Of a DNA stretch of 64,000 nucleotides, positions 11,786 to 23,116 are shown piece by piece. The notes beneath the pieces were generated by a model, which made no database searches, was not told where the DNA came from, and saw only the letters and a program-made list of their open reading frames with translations. The DNA lies in contig WBMQ01000001.1 of assembly GCA_016630905.1 (NCBI GenBank), positions 2,294,001 to 2,358,000 on the forward strand, given 5' to 3'. Source of the stretch: Capillidium heterosporum (lineage: Eukaryota > Entomophthoromycota > Entomophthoromycetes > Entomophthorales > Capillidiaceae). Every line of letters starts with the position of its first letter. Positions within the stretch are counted from its first letter, which is position 1. A program made the position numbers and the translations under genes.

Positions 11786-12743
11786 ATGTTGGACAGTCAA
11801 GCTATTTACGATCTCGAGTTCAAAGGCAACCAAGCTACCATTGGCTACTTAACTTCCACTATCCAGCAATATCAATCTGCCAAGATTCAAAGCAGTTCCC
11901 CACTCAGGATCTTAGAAGTAGGATGTGGTAGAGGTGTCATCTCCTTAGCTATCTTCCAAGAATTAAGCAAAGTTACCAACAACCTTTCCTACTTCAGTAT
12001 CGATCCCGACAGTTCTGTAATCGAAGATGCTAAGGTCATCAAATCTAAGATAGGTATTGAATCCGATAACATCAGCTTCAAGGCCATCAGCTACTTTGAT
12101 TTAAATTTGGATGAGGTAGGCAAGTTTGACGTTGTGTTGTTTACCAAATCGTTCCATCACGTTGAACCTATCGATAAGGTAATAGTTTTATTATTTTAAA
12201 AGCTTATATTAACAATATACTTAGGCAGCTGAACTATGCAAATCCTTAGTAGTTAATGACGGACTAGTAATCGCTGAAGAGTTAACTTGGTTCCCCATTC
12301 AAGATTCCTCTATGCTGTTCCTCTTGAAAAACTTTGACCGTTTCATCACCAACTTTCCAAACTACAACAAAGTACACGATAGATTCAAACCTATCTACGA
12401 GGGTTACCTCCAGTTCAAAGACAACAAAGCTACCATCGATTTCTTAAAAAAGAGTTGGATGGAAACCTTCAGTAAGCATACCTTTATGAACTCAAGTACC
12501 AAATCCAACGTGCTGAAGGTGTTCCAAGATGCTTTTATTGAAAAGGAGAGTGGGTTTAAATTGGAGCAGGTCAAAGGAACTACCTCATACATCAATTTAG
12601 GATCAATTGTAATTGATCGTAAGAAGTTGGTATATGATGAGAAGTTCTTTGAATTGGTGGATTTATGGTTGAAAGAAGAGTTGCCCAAGTTGGAAAGTAA
12701 CGAATTCACCCAGTTAGGCTACTATGTAGTTATTCATAAGTGA
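11786..12743 (+). CDS. Class I SAM-dependent methyltransferase
   Basis: Two exons, 11786-12178 and 12225-12743, joined over a 46-nt phase-0 intron, encode about 303 residues. SAM-binding motif I is ILEVGCGRGVISLAI near residue 50. An acidic loop (SIDPDSS) is motif II, and FDVVLFTKSFHHVEP is the motif IV region typical of class I small-molecule methyltransferases (methyltransferase-11/12 type). The C-terminal half has no recognisable substrate domain. No signal peptide or membrane span, so probably cytosolic. No biosynthetic cluster surrounds it, so the substrate is unknown. The start is supported by the TATA box about 95 nt upstream and by the first in-frame ATG. Confidence 0.85.
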
Positions 12744-14734
12744 TTAAATACATTTTGGGATATGATATATCTATTCCATGTTTTCTAGAATTTAAATATA
12801 TGTTTTTTTATATGTAATAATTTTTAATTTGTACTTTTATACATATTACAATTTTTAAATCTATTGATTATAATATATAGTGTACTTTAGGCTTGTTTTG
12901 ATCCTTAAATTTCATATTTTCTATCATTTCTTTGATCAAAGTCAAGCTAAGTTAGATTTGGCAACTTTTAGTTTTTATGAGTAATAAAACTCTAATACCT
13001 TATCTTGAATAAATGCCTCGCCTAAACCTCCTTGCAGTTACTCTATCAATTTAAAAAAGATCTAAAATGAAGTATCTTCTGTAGAAAAGGCGAACATCAG
13101 TTATATTTACAATCTATAACCTGGAGTACTTTAAGGATTATATCTATTAGAGTACCATCTTTTAACTTGAAAGTAGCTCGATCATTTAAAACTCGACTAG
13201 AAGTTTGCATTTAAGACGGAAAGAGCTTACGTTACGATCTTTTACCAACAGAGAATTAACCTTAAATCATCTGTTTTCTGCTCAAGTTTCCCATCGATTT
13301 GAATCCTAATAGATGTGGCATTTACTTGAATGTCTTCCTTGACATTGATTACATCAACATAGATCATAGGCTTATATCAGCTTCATAAATAGTAAATTTT
13401 GAAGAAAGCACTATTCGATGCAACATCCAAGTCGATAATTGAGAATAGGTACGTCCAGGCTGTCATAAGTGAAATTTATATTCAAGTCAAGCATACTGGT
13501 CGAACTTGTAAAAATATTTGAAGATTTGGTTGTAAAATGTGCAAAAACTCCTTCAATCCTTTTCTTAACAAACTCACATGATTGGTTTAATTTTCAAAAA
13601 GTTTGGTCAAACTTTTACCCACTATAAAAGCTTTTCAATTCAATTTTCAAACTTTATCTTTATCAACATAAATTTATAGCTACAACCTAAAGGTAATGTA
13701 GATTTCCTTATTCCATTCTTTTTAAAATGATGACTTTAATCATGTAAAACTAGTCCCAACTTTAATATATATTTGGTGTCAGTGCTGTTAACAACTGTAT
13801 TCACACTGTCTGACCTTTTTCTTTTATTGAAATGTATTTGATGAGTAAAAACTAATGGGTATTTTATTAGGTTATAGGGACTTTGAAATAGTTCGATATT
13901 AAAATTGGTAAATGTAATGTTATGATTTTAAATTTATATTGTGTCAATTTATTGTCTTTAAGGACCTACATGTTTGAGTTTTATGTTTAGATGGCTAATA
14001 TTTCAATATTTTTTGCAAGTGTCTTTGATGTAAAACTAGTCATTTGTTATTTATTTGCTTTAGACTATAAGTATTATATTACTATATATTTAATACCATT
14101 TCTATCTATACCTTAAGTTTAATACAGGAATGGCGTTTTGTGCATACTTGAAATTACTGCATACACATTCATTTATAAGCTAATATATCAACAATAGTGA
14201 ACCACAATTGGAAACTAGACCGTTACAATCAAAAGCTTAGCATATAGTAGTATTTTAATCTCAGATATAGCATACTATCTCAAAGCTATATCATTCAATT
14301 TATATACGTAGTTTTAAGATTTATATTGTATATAGACGGGTTTCTACTTTGCTTTTGCTATACTTATAGCTACTCTGCAAACTTTTGCGGTGGAGCTTGT
14401 AAAATAGCAGTTGGTTTTTTAAATTATAGTAGTAGCCAATAGAATTAGGAGTGCTGCGGATGACTAGAAAGGTGCTAAAGTAGCTGTGAAGCTTGTTTGA
14501 ATGGGTTGTACTTTTCCAAAAAATCAATGCAGCTTTAGTTTGAAATATAAATTCCACAAAATGAAGTACCGTATGAATGAAATATCGCTCCACCGTAAAT
14601 ATATTGTACTACTAACATTTACTAATTTATACAAGAGTTCTACTCGGTGTTGAAATTCTCAAAGTTCTTTGGCCATACTCTTACGATTAAAGTTAAGCCA
14701 GCCGAGGTAGCTTACTTTTCTTATCTTTATTTAT
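12744..14734. other. Intergenic region
   Basis: About 2 kb, very AT-rich. The frame at 14321-14593 (-) has no recognisable motif and is ignored. Nothing else supportable. Confidence 0.4.
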
Positions 14735-17122
14735 ATGTTTAAGGTCATATTTCTGATATCAAATGAATCGACGAATCTTACATCGCTTATCAGCCTTGAT
14801 GGAATGTTTTTCATTGATGTTAAACCGAGTGAAAATGGTATGATAGAAGATAAAAGGTTCTTTGGGAATCTTCAGGTATACTGCTTCGCTACTTAATCTA
14901 ACTTTTAAGGACCTTTTATCGACCTTCAAGCAGTTTGAAAACAAGGAGGTCCAGCCCAACTCATTCTGGCTAGAACCCAACCTCAACCTCAGTTCCGGAA
15001 ATAAGGAGATATTAAATTTCGGATTCAGCTACCCCAACGGGAAATTTACCGAATATAAGATGGGCAACCAACCAACTTTGAGAGATATTAGCTATCTCAA
15101 CGATGAGGAAGTCAATTCATGGTCCTTGGGAAACGAAACAATTGATGAGATTTGCAAGTATCTTAAACCCAAAAGTAACTTGATACTTTCGTTCCGAAAG
15201 CGCACTTTGCTCGTATGCAACCAGGATTCTATAGAAGAGGCTTATAGCGGTAATAATGAGAATATTTTAGTTCTAATTAATTTTAGGTGTATCGGACAAG
15301 GATGGAGAGGTACATCCTTCCACAGTTCAGCTACATAGTCCTCCATCTCAAAGCACCTATCTATCAAGTCCAGCAAGAAGGAATGTGTTACTTTGATCCA
15401 AAGATATTCAAGGTTAGTTTATTAATATTATGGTAGAATAACATATGTAGGAAATATCCTCCGTCAGTAACGACCTCAATATACCATTTTCATTCATGTT
15501 CAATCCTCGATCCCAGTACATTTTTGCATCTTTTGTTTGCTAACTTTGATAGCAAAACTACTTTAGTTATTAGCGACAGTGCATTCCTTTGTGAGTTCGT
15601 TTACCCGGCACGTGAGATGAAAGGCTATATCAAGACATTTATAGATTCGACTCATATATCCGAAGAAAGCAACATATTCAAGGAGAATTACACAAACCTT
15701 ACACGAGCTCTCGATCCACAAGTCAGTATACCTCGAATTGGAACAGAAGGTATTACTAAAGATCTATCTACAAACATCTATTTCGGAAAGTACAACGACA
15801 CCGAAAACAATGCCTTACCTGTAGGTGATAAAAAGGGAGCCTTTACTTTTGTGGAGTACGTGGCCGATGAGATATCTTTTGATTTTGATAATATCAGTAT
15901 CAACCATGACTTTGATGACCCATCGACCTACAACAAAGGTATCTTTTACGCCAAAGTTATTACTCATTTTTTAGAAACTTTGATTAAGGACGTGAACAGT
16001 GCAGGTATGTTTAATATGAAATTTATTCTATCGTTACTTATGACATTGCTTAGTCATCGATGAAGTTGAGGATGAAAATGATGAAAATGTAAATGAAGAT
16101 GATAACATAAACTCCTCCCCCGAACAACGTGTCTTTAGTTTCGAAAACCCAAACAAGCTGCCGCTGGTAACTTATTTCAAATCACGACAACTAACTTTGA
16201 CTATAGACCGCAACAAATAACCTCAATTCTGGAGTACCTAGTGATCCACCATCAAGTCAACGAACTCTACTGGAGCTCACCCAGCCTGGTAGTCCAGACC
16301 TCCCAGACAGTTCACATGATTCCAAGTACTCTAGAAATAGGTCACTTACCATTTCGCAGTTTGACGACTGTAAATATATTTTAGCTAATTGATCTAAACC
16401 CAATGTTAGATTGTGACTTTGACTTTAATGTGGAGTCACAAGTAGCCAAGAAGCCATTCAGAGGGATCAATTCTCCGCATTCACAGACATTCGATGGTAT
16501 CTATTTATTATGTAAAATTACTCACTTTAACTTATTTTTGTTTTTAGTACAACCTTTGCCGTTCGACGATGAGCCAAGCTACTCCCAAGATAAACCTATA
16601 CAACTTTTTAGTAGCCAGCAGAGTGAGGTAACATAAATCCTAATTCAAACATTAAGTTTAGGTTAGGCCACCGATGTCATTGATGGCAGTGAAAGCTTCT
16701 ACGATGCAATATCCATCCGACCCAACCAGAAGCAGAACTCCTTTGACAGCATGTCCTTCGAACCCATTGAAAAGCAGCAGCAGCAACTTCCCTTTTACTC
16801 CAATACAAAACAACCTTCCCAAACGTTTACCTTCAATGGAGAAGGTAGCAGTACCTCGACAGCCGTCAACCCAGTAGATCCTCCTACTTTAAAGCGATCG
16901 GCTAAAGATTTCAGTTATGGTAAAACGTGGGGCAGCCCAGTTACCAATATAAATATGCCCTTCTACGATATGCTGGAAGGAGATGGTATCTACGAGTTTG
17001 CAAGTGTCATGTTTTCTGAGGAGCGTTTGAATTCCATTAATCTGTTGGATTCAGTAGATCGGAACTACATAAGGAAGATGAAGAAGCACCGTCAAGATGT
17101 GCTAGATAGCTTGAAGAAATGA
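14735..17122 (+). CDS. rad9: RAD9-like subunit of the 9-1-1 DNA damage checkpoint clamp
   Basis: Rad9 with Rad1 and Hus1 forms a PCNA-like ring on damaged DNA. I read ten exons: 14735-14875, 14910-15212, 15287-15412, 15451-15515, 15553-16004, 16054-16166, 16207-16369, 16410-16496, 16548-16627, 16667-17122, about 661 residues in one frame. Family resemblance is by pattern: DLLSTFKQFE (clamp helix), the strand LILSFRKRTLL, then FDPKIFKEISSVSNDLNIPF, which matches the Rad9 'F-..-KEF-..-L-.-FAE-.-LNLP' segment, and DSAFLCEFVYPA, matching the strand before the end of the clamp. After about residue 300 comes a long acidic, Ser/Gln-rich tail ending SLKK, as in other Rad9 tails that are phosphorylated to recruit TopBP1/Cut5. 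The first intron (34 nt) and the N-terminal exon are the least certain parts; the N-terminal clamp half looks shortened. Confidence 0.72.
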
Positions 17123-17399
17123 TGGGTATTCGGGAATTGCTTGGTCGAGTGTATTTAAGTTGGTGGAATATGCAAATTATTGGAATTAAATATTTATTAT
17201 AAGTTTTTAAATATTTGATGTACTTTAACATAATAAATATGCTCTAAATGTAATATAATGTTGAATCGTACACTACTCTTGGCTTGTTTTTATTTTCAAT
17301 TCTATTATAAATTTGTTGATAATTTTCTCAACTATGCTTATATAAATTTGAGCTTGAAAATTGCCACATTCTAAATCCAAAATCCAAACAGAGAACTAT
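17123..17399. other. 3' flank of RAD9 gene
   Basis: AATAAAT-like signals near 17232 probably end the transcript. Nothing else seen. Confidence 0.35.
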
Positions 17400-18600
17400 T
17401 CTTTAAAACTAAAAGTATCTAATTCTGGTTCCAAGATGGTAATAAAGGGCAGCAGTAGAAGGAAAAAGTAGACTTAGCTTCCAGCTTCCAAGTCCCAGCC
17501 CAATCGAAAACTAACACTTGAAACCAACTCAAACCTGACGATGCCGATAACAACTTAGGCAACCTACATCGCCAGGGTAAAACTTATAAACCCAAAATGG
17601 CTAACCTCAAGCACGATGTTATCAGCAAGGAGTGATGTAGTTAATTGATGGCAAGTAGCAACAGGGAAAATCAGAAAAATACTTTTTAACTTTATTTCGA
17701 AAATTTAGTATATTTCAAAAAGGGATACAAATCTAACATTATTTTCATAGAGAAAGTCCATCAAACTACTAGCTGTACCCAATCTTCATCTTTAAATATA
17801 GTACCATTTATGTAAAAAATTCGTCTTTAGCTACCCAACTCCAACTGAAAGCAACTTTTCAATCAAAATGACGACGCTTCAGTTGGTGGCACATTATAAG
17901 GTAGCTATAGGGAGCGACAGATGTCCTGCTGATCCAAGTCTTCCCAAAATACAGCTATAACAAAACATCCCAGCAGAAATGTAGAGCGCACTCCAACGCT
18001 TATTACCAAGGAATTATCTTATAATATCCATATAATTAAACTCAAGCTATTTAAAACACTGCTAAAAACTACTACTCCCACTATTTCAAAACTTTCAAAT
18101 ATAATTATACACGCCTACCAAGTGAAATATCCTTAGCCAACTACGAGCAGCTTTGCCAAACTAGAAACCAGATGGATACGTTTTATTTTAATCTTATCAC
18201 TAAACTTACTTTACATTTAGCTTCGAACCGAGCTTGTAACTGGCTTTCTTTCAACCACTATTCCAATCCAGAGCAGTGATCCAGCTCTTCTTGATTCAAC
18301 AGGTATTTGAAAGGCCCATCACATTGTAAGTTATTTTACTACGTCGACGTCGAAGATCCAGCTGATATTATCAACAGCCTGTAGTTGTAACCAGATATTA
18401 ACCTCACATCCTTGTTTAAATCTTTTCCAATCGATTCAACGTTCCCAACAGTAATCACTTAAAGCAAGTGTTGTTCGAAAAGTTGCGCGATTTGCAGAGA
18501 AAACACGCCCATTTATAGAAACTACTCTTCAAAAATTAAAGTGGATTTTAAGAGGCAAGTCAATTTACTAAGAAAAGTTTGAGTTGGGGTTTAAGGTTGC
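17400..18600 (+). pseudogene. Unidentified decayed coding sequence
   Basis: This stretch is visibly less AT-rich than its flanks and carries several stop-broken, codon-like segments on the plus strand. Examples are DDADNNLGNLHRQGKTYKPK near 17535-17595, NYEQLCQTRNQMDTFYFNLI near 18139-18198 with open sequence on both sides, and KLFYYVDVEDPADIINSL near 18328-18381. Stops and frame changes interrupt them and I could not build a spliced gene. I do not recognise the family. A host gene or an old mobile element are both possible. Confidence 0.4.
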
Positions 18601-19016
18601 TTGGAAATAATTTGGCTAGTGTTGTAAAGTTTCTAATTTTTTCGATTGAAACGGGTTATATAAATATATATATCATTTGTATATTTTTTCTATTTAAACT
18701 TTTATATGGTAGATGTCGCTACTGAATCTAGATTTCAAAATTGATACCTGTTGTAAACAATAGAATGGCATTTAATATGCATATATTGATTAGGTTTTTG
18801 TAAATTAAACTATTTATACCAGCTTTTCATAAATGACTTACATCCATTTCCTTGTAAATTTATCAAGGCTCAACCATAAAATTTATAGAATTTCCAACTG
18901 CATCTTATATCTATTTAATTAAATCACTTGATATAAATGACTTACAAGCAAAATTTGAAAATATAGCTATGGTTTATTAATTAACTTGACATCAAAGTTT
19001 AACTATATCCAACACC
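18601..19016. other. Intergenic region
   Basis: AT-rich spacer between the decayed region and the 3' end of the trypsin gene. Nothing recognisable. Confidence 0.35.
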
Positions 19017-19805
19017 CTAACCTCTTCTACACTTCTTCCAAGTTGTTTTGATCCAATCCAAGTATCCATCAACACTGGTATAAACACTAGGGATCTTCAA
19101 CTTAGCATCACAAGATTCCTCACCATACGAAGTGATGCCTACCTGCACGAATTTCTTATCAACTTTAACGAATACAGGGCTACCCGAATCCCCCGAACAA
19201 CTTTCCTTTTTACCATCGGTAGGTCTCATACATATTTGTCTACCCTCTTTCAAACCACCATCGTACTTCAAGTTACAAGTCTTCAAATCTACGAAGCTAA
19301 GTTGGGAGGACCTTAACACAGGGCTATTGTCAGTCGAATTCAACTTAAAATTGCCCCAACCAGCGATCTGCAACTTCTTACTATCCAATTTCAAATTTCT
19401 GTCGTCCAGTTCAATAAAACTAACCGCTATATCTTGAGAGATCGGTTTAGCTAGCTTGTAAATAGCGACATCGTTCTCCAATTTACCGCCTTGGTCAAAA
19501 TTAGGATGGTTGGTATAGGACTTGATAGCTATCTTTACACCGCTTTCCATATCATCACTTTTGGTCAAGTTGAACCGATGGATTAAGGCATATTGTTGGA
19601 TGTTGGGTAAGGTGCAGTGGGCTGCAGTTAAAATTGTAGACCTGTCGAGTAAAGCTCCACCGCAATTCAATCCTGATTCAGTAACTAAAGCTACTAAAAA
19701 TTTAAATTGGAACGGGTTGGTTACAGTACCGTCGATTATCCGCCTTTGACTTTGGATTGGTGTTGAAAGGAGGAGGATGCTAGCTAATAAACTGTAGATC
19801 TTCAT
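19017..19805 (-). CDS. Secreted trypsin-like serine protease (S1A)
   Basis: An intronless 262-residue chymotrypsin-fold protease. The signal peptide is residues 1 to about 18 (MKIYSLLASILLLSTPIQS). A very short pro-segment ends at Arg22 and the mature chain would start at IIDG, so activation by tryptic cleavage is expected. The triad is intact: His63 in LTAAHC, Asp112 in NDVAIYKL, Ser207 in CSGDSGSPV. Paired cysteines fit the fold. Two things are unusual: Glu201 (ESCSGDSG) occupies the position of the specificity Asp189 of classical trypsins, and the usual GDSGGP is GDSGSP. Basic-residue cleavage is still plausible but altered. A TATATATAG box at about 19876-19884 (plus text) lies some 70 nt upstream. 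In such fungi these enzymes digest host or saprotrophic protein. Confidence 0.92.
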   Translation of the reverse strand: MKIYSLLASILLLSTPIQSQRRIIDGTVTNPFQFKFLVALVTESGLNCGGALLDRSTILTAAHCTLPNIQQYALIHRFNLTKSDDMESGVKIAIKSYTNHPNFDQGGKLENDVAIYKLAKPISQDIAVSFIELDDRNLKLDSKKLQIAGWGNFKLNSTDNSPVLRSSQLSFVDLKTCNLKYDGGLKEGRQICMRPTDGKKESCSGDSGSPVFVKVDKKFVQVGITSYGEESCDAKLKIPSVYTSVDGYLDWIKTTWKKCRRG

Positions 19806-20216
19806 TTCGTTATGCTGTTGGTAGAAAATTGAGATTCGAAAGCAAAGTTGATAAGGAAGGATTCCTTTGGCTTATATATAGTTTTTGGGAACAACCAATG
19901 GAACAAATGTTTTCAAATATGGAAGGAAAATTCCAAGTTTTTAGCCGCTAATTATTTAAGCAGCTCCATTAGCAAGCACCATGAACCACTAAATAACATT
20001 TTGTGAAGGAGGTGGCTTGGCAAATGCTACAGCCTAGGTTCGATTGAGATATCTCATCTTATAGCGAATGATGGAATAGCTTGTTTGAAGAATAGGGATA
20101 TCGTAGTTTCGAGCAATTTCTATTTAGTATATATAGTATTCAATCATTATAAAATATGTAGGGTATTTATAAATATAATTAAAAATTATTTTGATATTCG
20201 AAAATCTTTATTATAA
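19806..20216. other. Divergent intergenic region
   Basis: Between the trypsin start (-) and the Cys/His-rich gene (+). Contains the trypsin TATA box near 19880 and TATA-like repeats near 20132-20170. Nothing else. Confidence 0.4.
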
Positions 20217-20856
20217 ATGCTTACATTATATATGTGTATATTGTTTTTCGAAACCTGTATGTTTGAACTTGTGAAGTTCAAAGTCTTGATGAAACAAAAG
20301 ATACTTCTGGAGCTAACTCAATCAACATTACCTCAATATAAAAAGGATTCCTGTAGAGATGTAGGATATTGTGTTGCATCTTTGTATGGAATTCTTTCCA
20401 ATAGAGCCCATATCGGAGGAGTTGGTCTCAAGGAGAAAATTTTAAAAATAGCACAAAACTACAGTATAAATCTCAAATCCGGCAAGTATCTTTACCCCTT
20501 TGAAACAGCAGGTAAAGAAGCTGTGTAGCGACTCTGAGTCTGGCATGTGTTTAAACTGCAACATCATAGCCTGCTGTAGCAATTCTTGCGCCAATTACAA
20601 AGTAGACGGTCTGAAACACTACTCCCAGCATAATATCAGCTGCCAACTACCCGTCAGCTTATACTTTAAATCAAAATATCCTGGCTATGACTTACGGGAA
20701 ATACTTTCGCATCCATCTACTTTGATAAGTTTTGATCCTCCAAAATAGTATATGTATATACCTCTGGTTTACTTTACTAACGTGCATTTTAGTTCCGATA
20801 TACAGCTTGCCTTGAACGAATTCAAATATCATAAGATGTACAATCAGTTTTTATAA
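20217..20856 (+). pseudogene. Cys/His-rich (UBP- or MYND-like zinc finger) protein gene with a frame break
   Basis: The first frame (ATG 20217, alternative 20289) runs through QKILLELTQSTLPQYKKDS and IGGVGLKEKILKIA to KYLYPFETAGK. One base beyond, near 20518-20525, a second frame continues with a Cys/His-rich block, CLNCNIIACC...C, then HYSQHNISC, spaced somewhat like a UBP or MYND zinc-binding module. That frame meets TAG at 20747. A clean intron (donor GTATAT at 20748, branch CTAAC, acceptor ending 20792) avoids the stop and adds YSDIQLALNEFKYHKMYNQF to TAA 20856, so the 3' half is probably real coding sequence. No possible intron bridges the middle break. I cannot name the family with confidence. 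Either a one-base sequence error or a broken gene. Confidence 0.45.
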
Positions 20857-21510
20857 CGGAAGTTTTACCATCAATTCTAACAAACATCCGAAGACTAGGC
20901 GTAGGTTATTTAAAGTACAGGTAATATTTATTAATGAGGTTGAAGTTGCAGCTATTTCAAGACTTTCAAGTAAATAAATGTGTTTGTGTATATAATACTA
21001 TCTATTTTATTTTATCTTCTGCACTGTCCCTACTGGTACGCATACCTTTAGCAAGTGTATAATAAAGGCATTACTAATCGAACAGTTTCCCAAATTGATG
21101 CTTGCTATATATTTAATCTTAAAGTATACTGTATTCTATAATCCCTATAAATCGCCGATAAGTTTTTCTTATAAACATGACTTATAAAATTCGTTGGTTG
21201 TTGGGATCCTATTTTAATAATCAACTATTATCGTGTGATTTGATGGAAGCTACCTCAAATAACTTTACTGTTCATAATTAATAAGCTTATTTTAACAAAT
21301 ATATGGAATTTATGATATATGTATAGTCCTTACTTTTCCATTTAATATTGAACAGTTTACCATTCCATTTCCATCAAGGCATTTGATAGGTCATCCTACG
21401 TCATTGAGGCCACCATCATTCAGCTATAGAAATCGTCAGCAGCTTTATCTAATCAACTAAACTTTGATTTCCACCACCCATAAATTAAACTTAGCTCTAT
21501 CCGTAACAAC
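20857..21510. other. Intergenic region / VDAC promoter
   Basis: AT-rich on the left; CT-rich stretches just before the VDAC ATG (about 21380-21500). No other gene seen. Confidence 0.4.
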
Positions 21511-22600
21511 ATGCCAGTCCACTACAGCGACATCAACAAGCCAGTAAATGATCTCTTTTCTAAAGATTTCCCCGTCGCAACTACTAAACTTGAGGTTAAA
21601 AGTTTCGCTCCCAATGGTGTCGTAAGTTCTATTTTCCTTACCCTTTTTAATTTATTTTCCGTCTAGTCCTTCACCGTGTTAGGTAACCAGACGCCTAAAT
21701 CTGGTGCCATCAATTCCGAAGTTAAACTCCAGTTCAACGACGTCAAAAATGGTAAGTTGACCTTTTGAACTTTTTTGACATAAAATTTAGGCTTGAAGGT
21801 AACCGAATCGTGGACCAGTGCCGATGTCTTGGGCTTGAAGGTCGAGTTATCCAATAAAGTGGTTGATAACTTGAATGTCGAAGTTGACAGTACCCTTGTC
21901 CCCTCTACCAAGTACCATTCAATCGATTAACAAAGCTAACTATTTTTAGCGCTTTCACCACCAAGGTCGTAGTTGGCCACAAGACGCACCAGCACCACTC
22001 CCGTATCTTCGCTGACCTACTCAACGGTCCCGTATTCAACATCGATTCCATCGTCACGTAAACTTTTGACCTGGCTTTAAGCTAACTTTATCAGTAAAGA
22101 TGGCTTCATCTTGGGTGGTGAGACCGGGTACAACGTCAAGACCGGTGCTGTCATTAAATACAACGCCACTTTCGGCTACGCTAGTCCTGAGTTTGCTCTT
22201 ACTTTGCAGAGGTATTTTTTACTCTACCAAATACTAATTTTAGCAAAACAGTAACAAGAATGTCAACAACTTTACGGCCAGTTTCATCCACCGCCTTTCT
22301 TTAACTACTGAAGCCGGTGCCCGTGTCCATTACAACACTCAATCTGAGAAACCAGTTGCCATCGAAGTTGGTGCTAGACACATCTTAGACAAGCATACCG
22401 CCGTCAAAGTAATATATATAGTTTTTTATATTGCTTACACTAATTTTTAGGCTAAAGTTGACTCTGCTGGTCAGCTCGGTCTGAGCTTCACCCAGGTACT
22501 GAGACCTGGAATTAAGGCTATCATCGGTGCTTCCATAGATACTTCCCACCTCTCCCAGGATGCCCACAAGTTCGGCTTCAGTTTCGTTGTTGAGAACTGA
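21511..22600 (+). CDS. por1: Mitochondrial porin, voltage-dependent anion channel (VDAC)
   Basis: Forms the 19-strand beta-barrel that lets metabolites and nucleotides cross the outer mitochondrial membrane. Seven exons (21511-21621, 21667-21751, 21791-21911, 21950-22057, 22095-22211, 22252-22408, 22451-22600) join in frame to about 282 residues, the normal VDAC length. Diagnostic features: N-terminal helix MPVHYSDINKPVNDLFSKDF, the eukaryotic-porin GLK motif in GLKVTESW, alternating-hydrophobicity strands throughout, and the C-terminal strand ending in FSFVVEN, a typical beta-signal for outer-membrane insertion. All introns are under 55 nt, most with CTAAY before the acceptor. For the exon at 22252 the second AG (AAAACAG) rather than TTTTAG keeps the frame. 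Usually a constitutively expressed housekeeping gene. Confidence 0.93.
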
Positions 22601-23116
22601 GTATAAAGAATTGGCAGCCCTTACTAAACTTAGTACAGTATATCGTAACATTTACTTTTATTTTGTATTCTGTTATTTAACGTTTCTATGTAATATTTAT
22701 AAAGTAAAAGCAGCTTAAAACACCATAGCCTTTCATATTACTTACAATATACACTAAAAATTTAGTTTTATAAGATAAATACGACTCAAGAAATATATTA
22801 TTAAGAATATCACAATATTTTTAGATATTAAATCTGCCTTATAGAAATATTAAGCAAATATACTAGAAATTATACATCTCATATTTAAAAATAATTAAAC
22901 ATAAAATACAATAGATAGAGATATAGGCCAATAAATATTTATTGGTGTACAATAAACATGCAATGTTTACTTACACCAAAAAGTTTTAAATTACAATGTA
23001 GCATTTTCTCGGATATAAAGATGCCAAACCCGCAAAACCAACAAGACACTACTTCATCGCAGCTTTCAAATGTCAAATTTACAACCAGCTATCACAACTG
23101 CCCAAATTCATCAATC
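22601..23116. other. Convergent intergenic region
   Basis: Between the VDAC stop and the stop of the second phosphodiesterase. AT-rich 3' flanks only. Confidence 0.45.
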
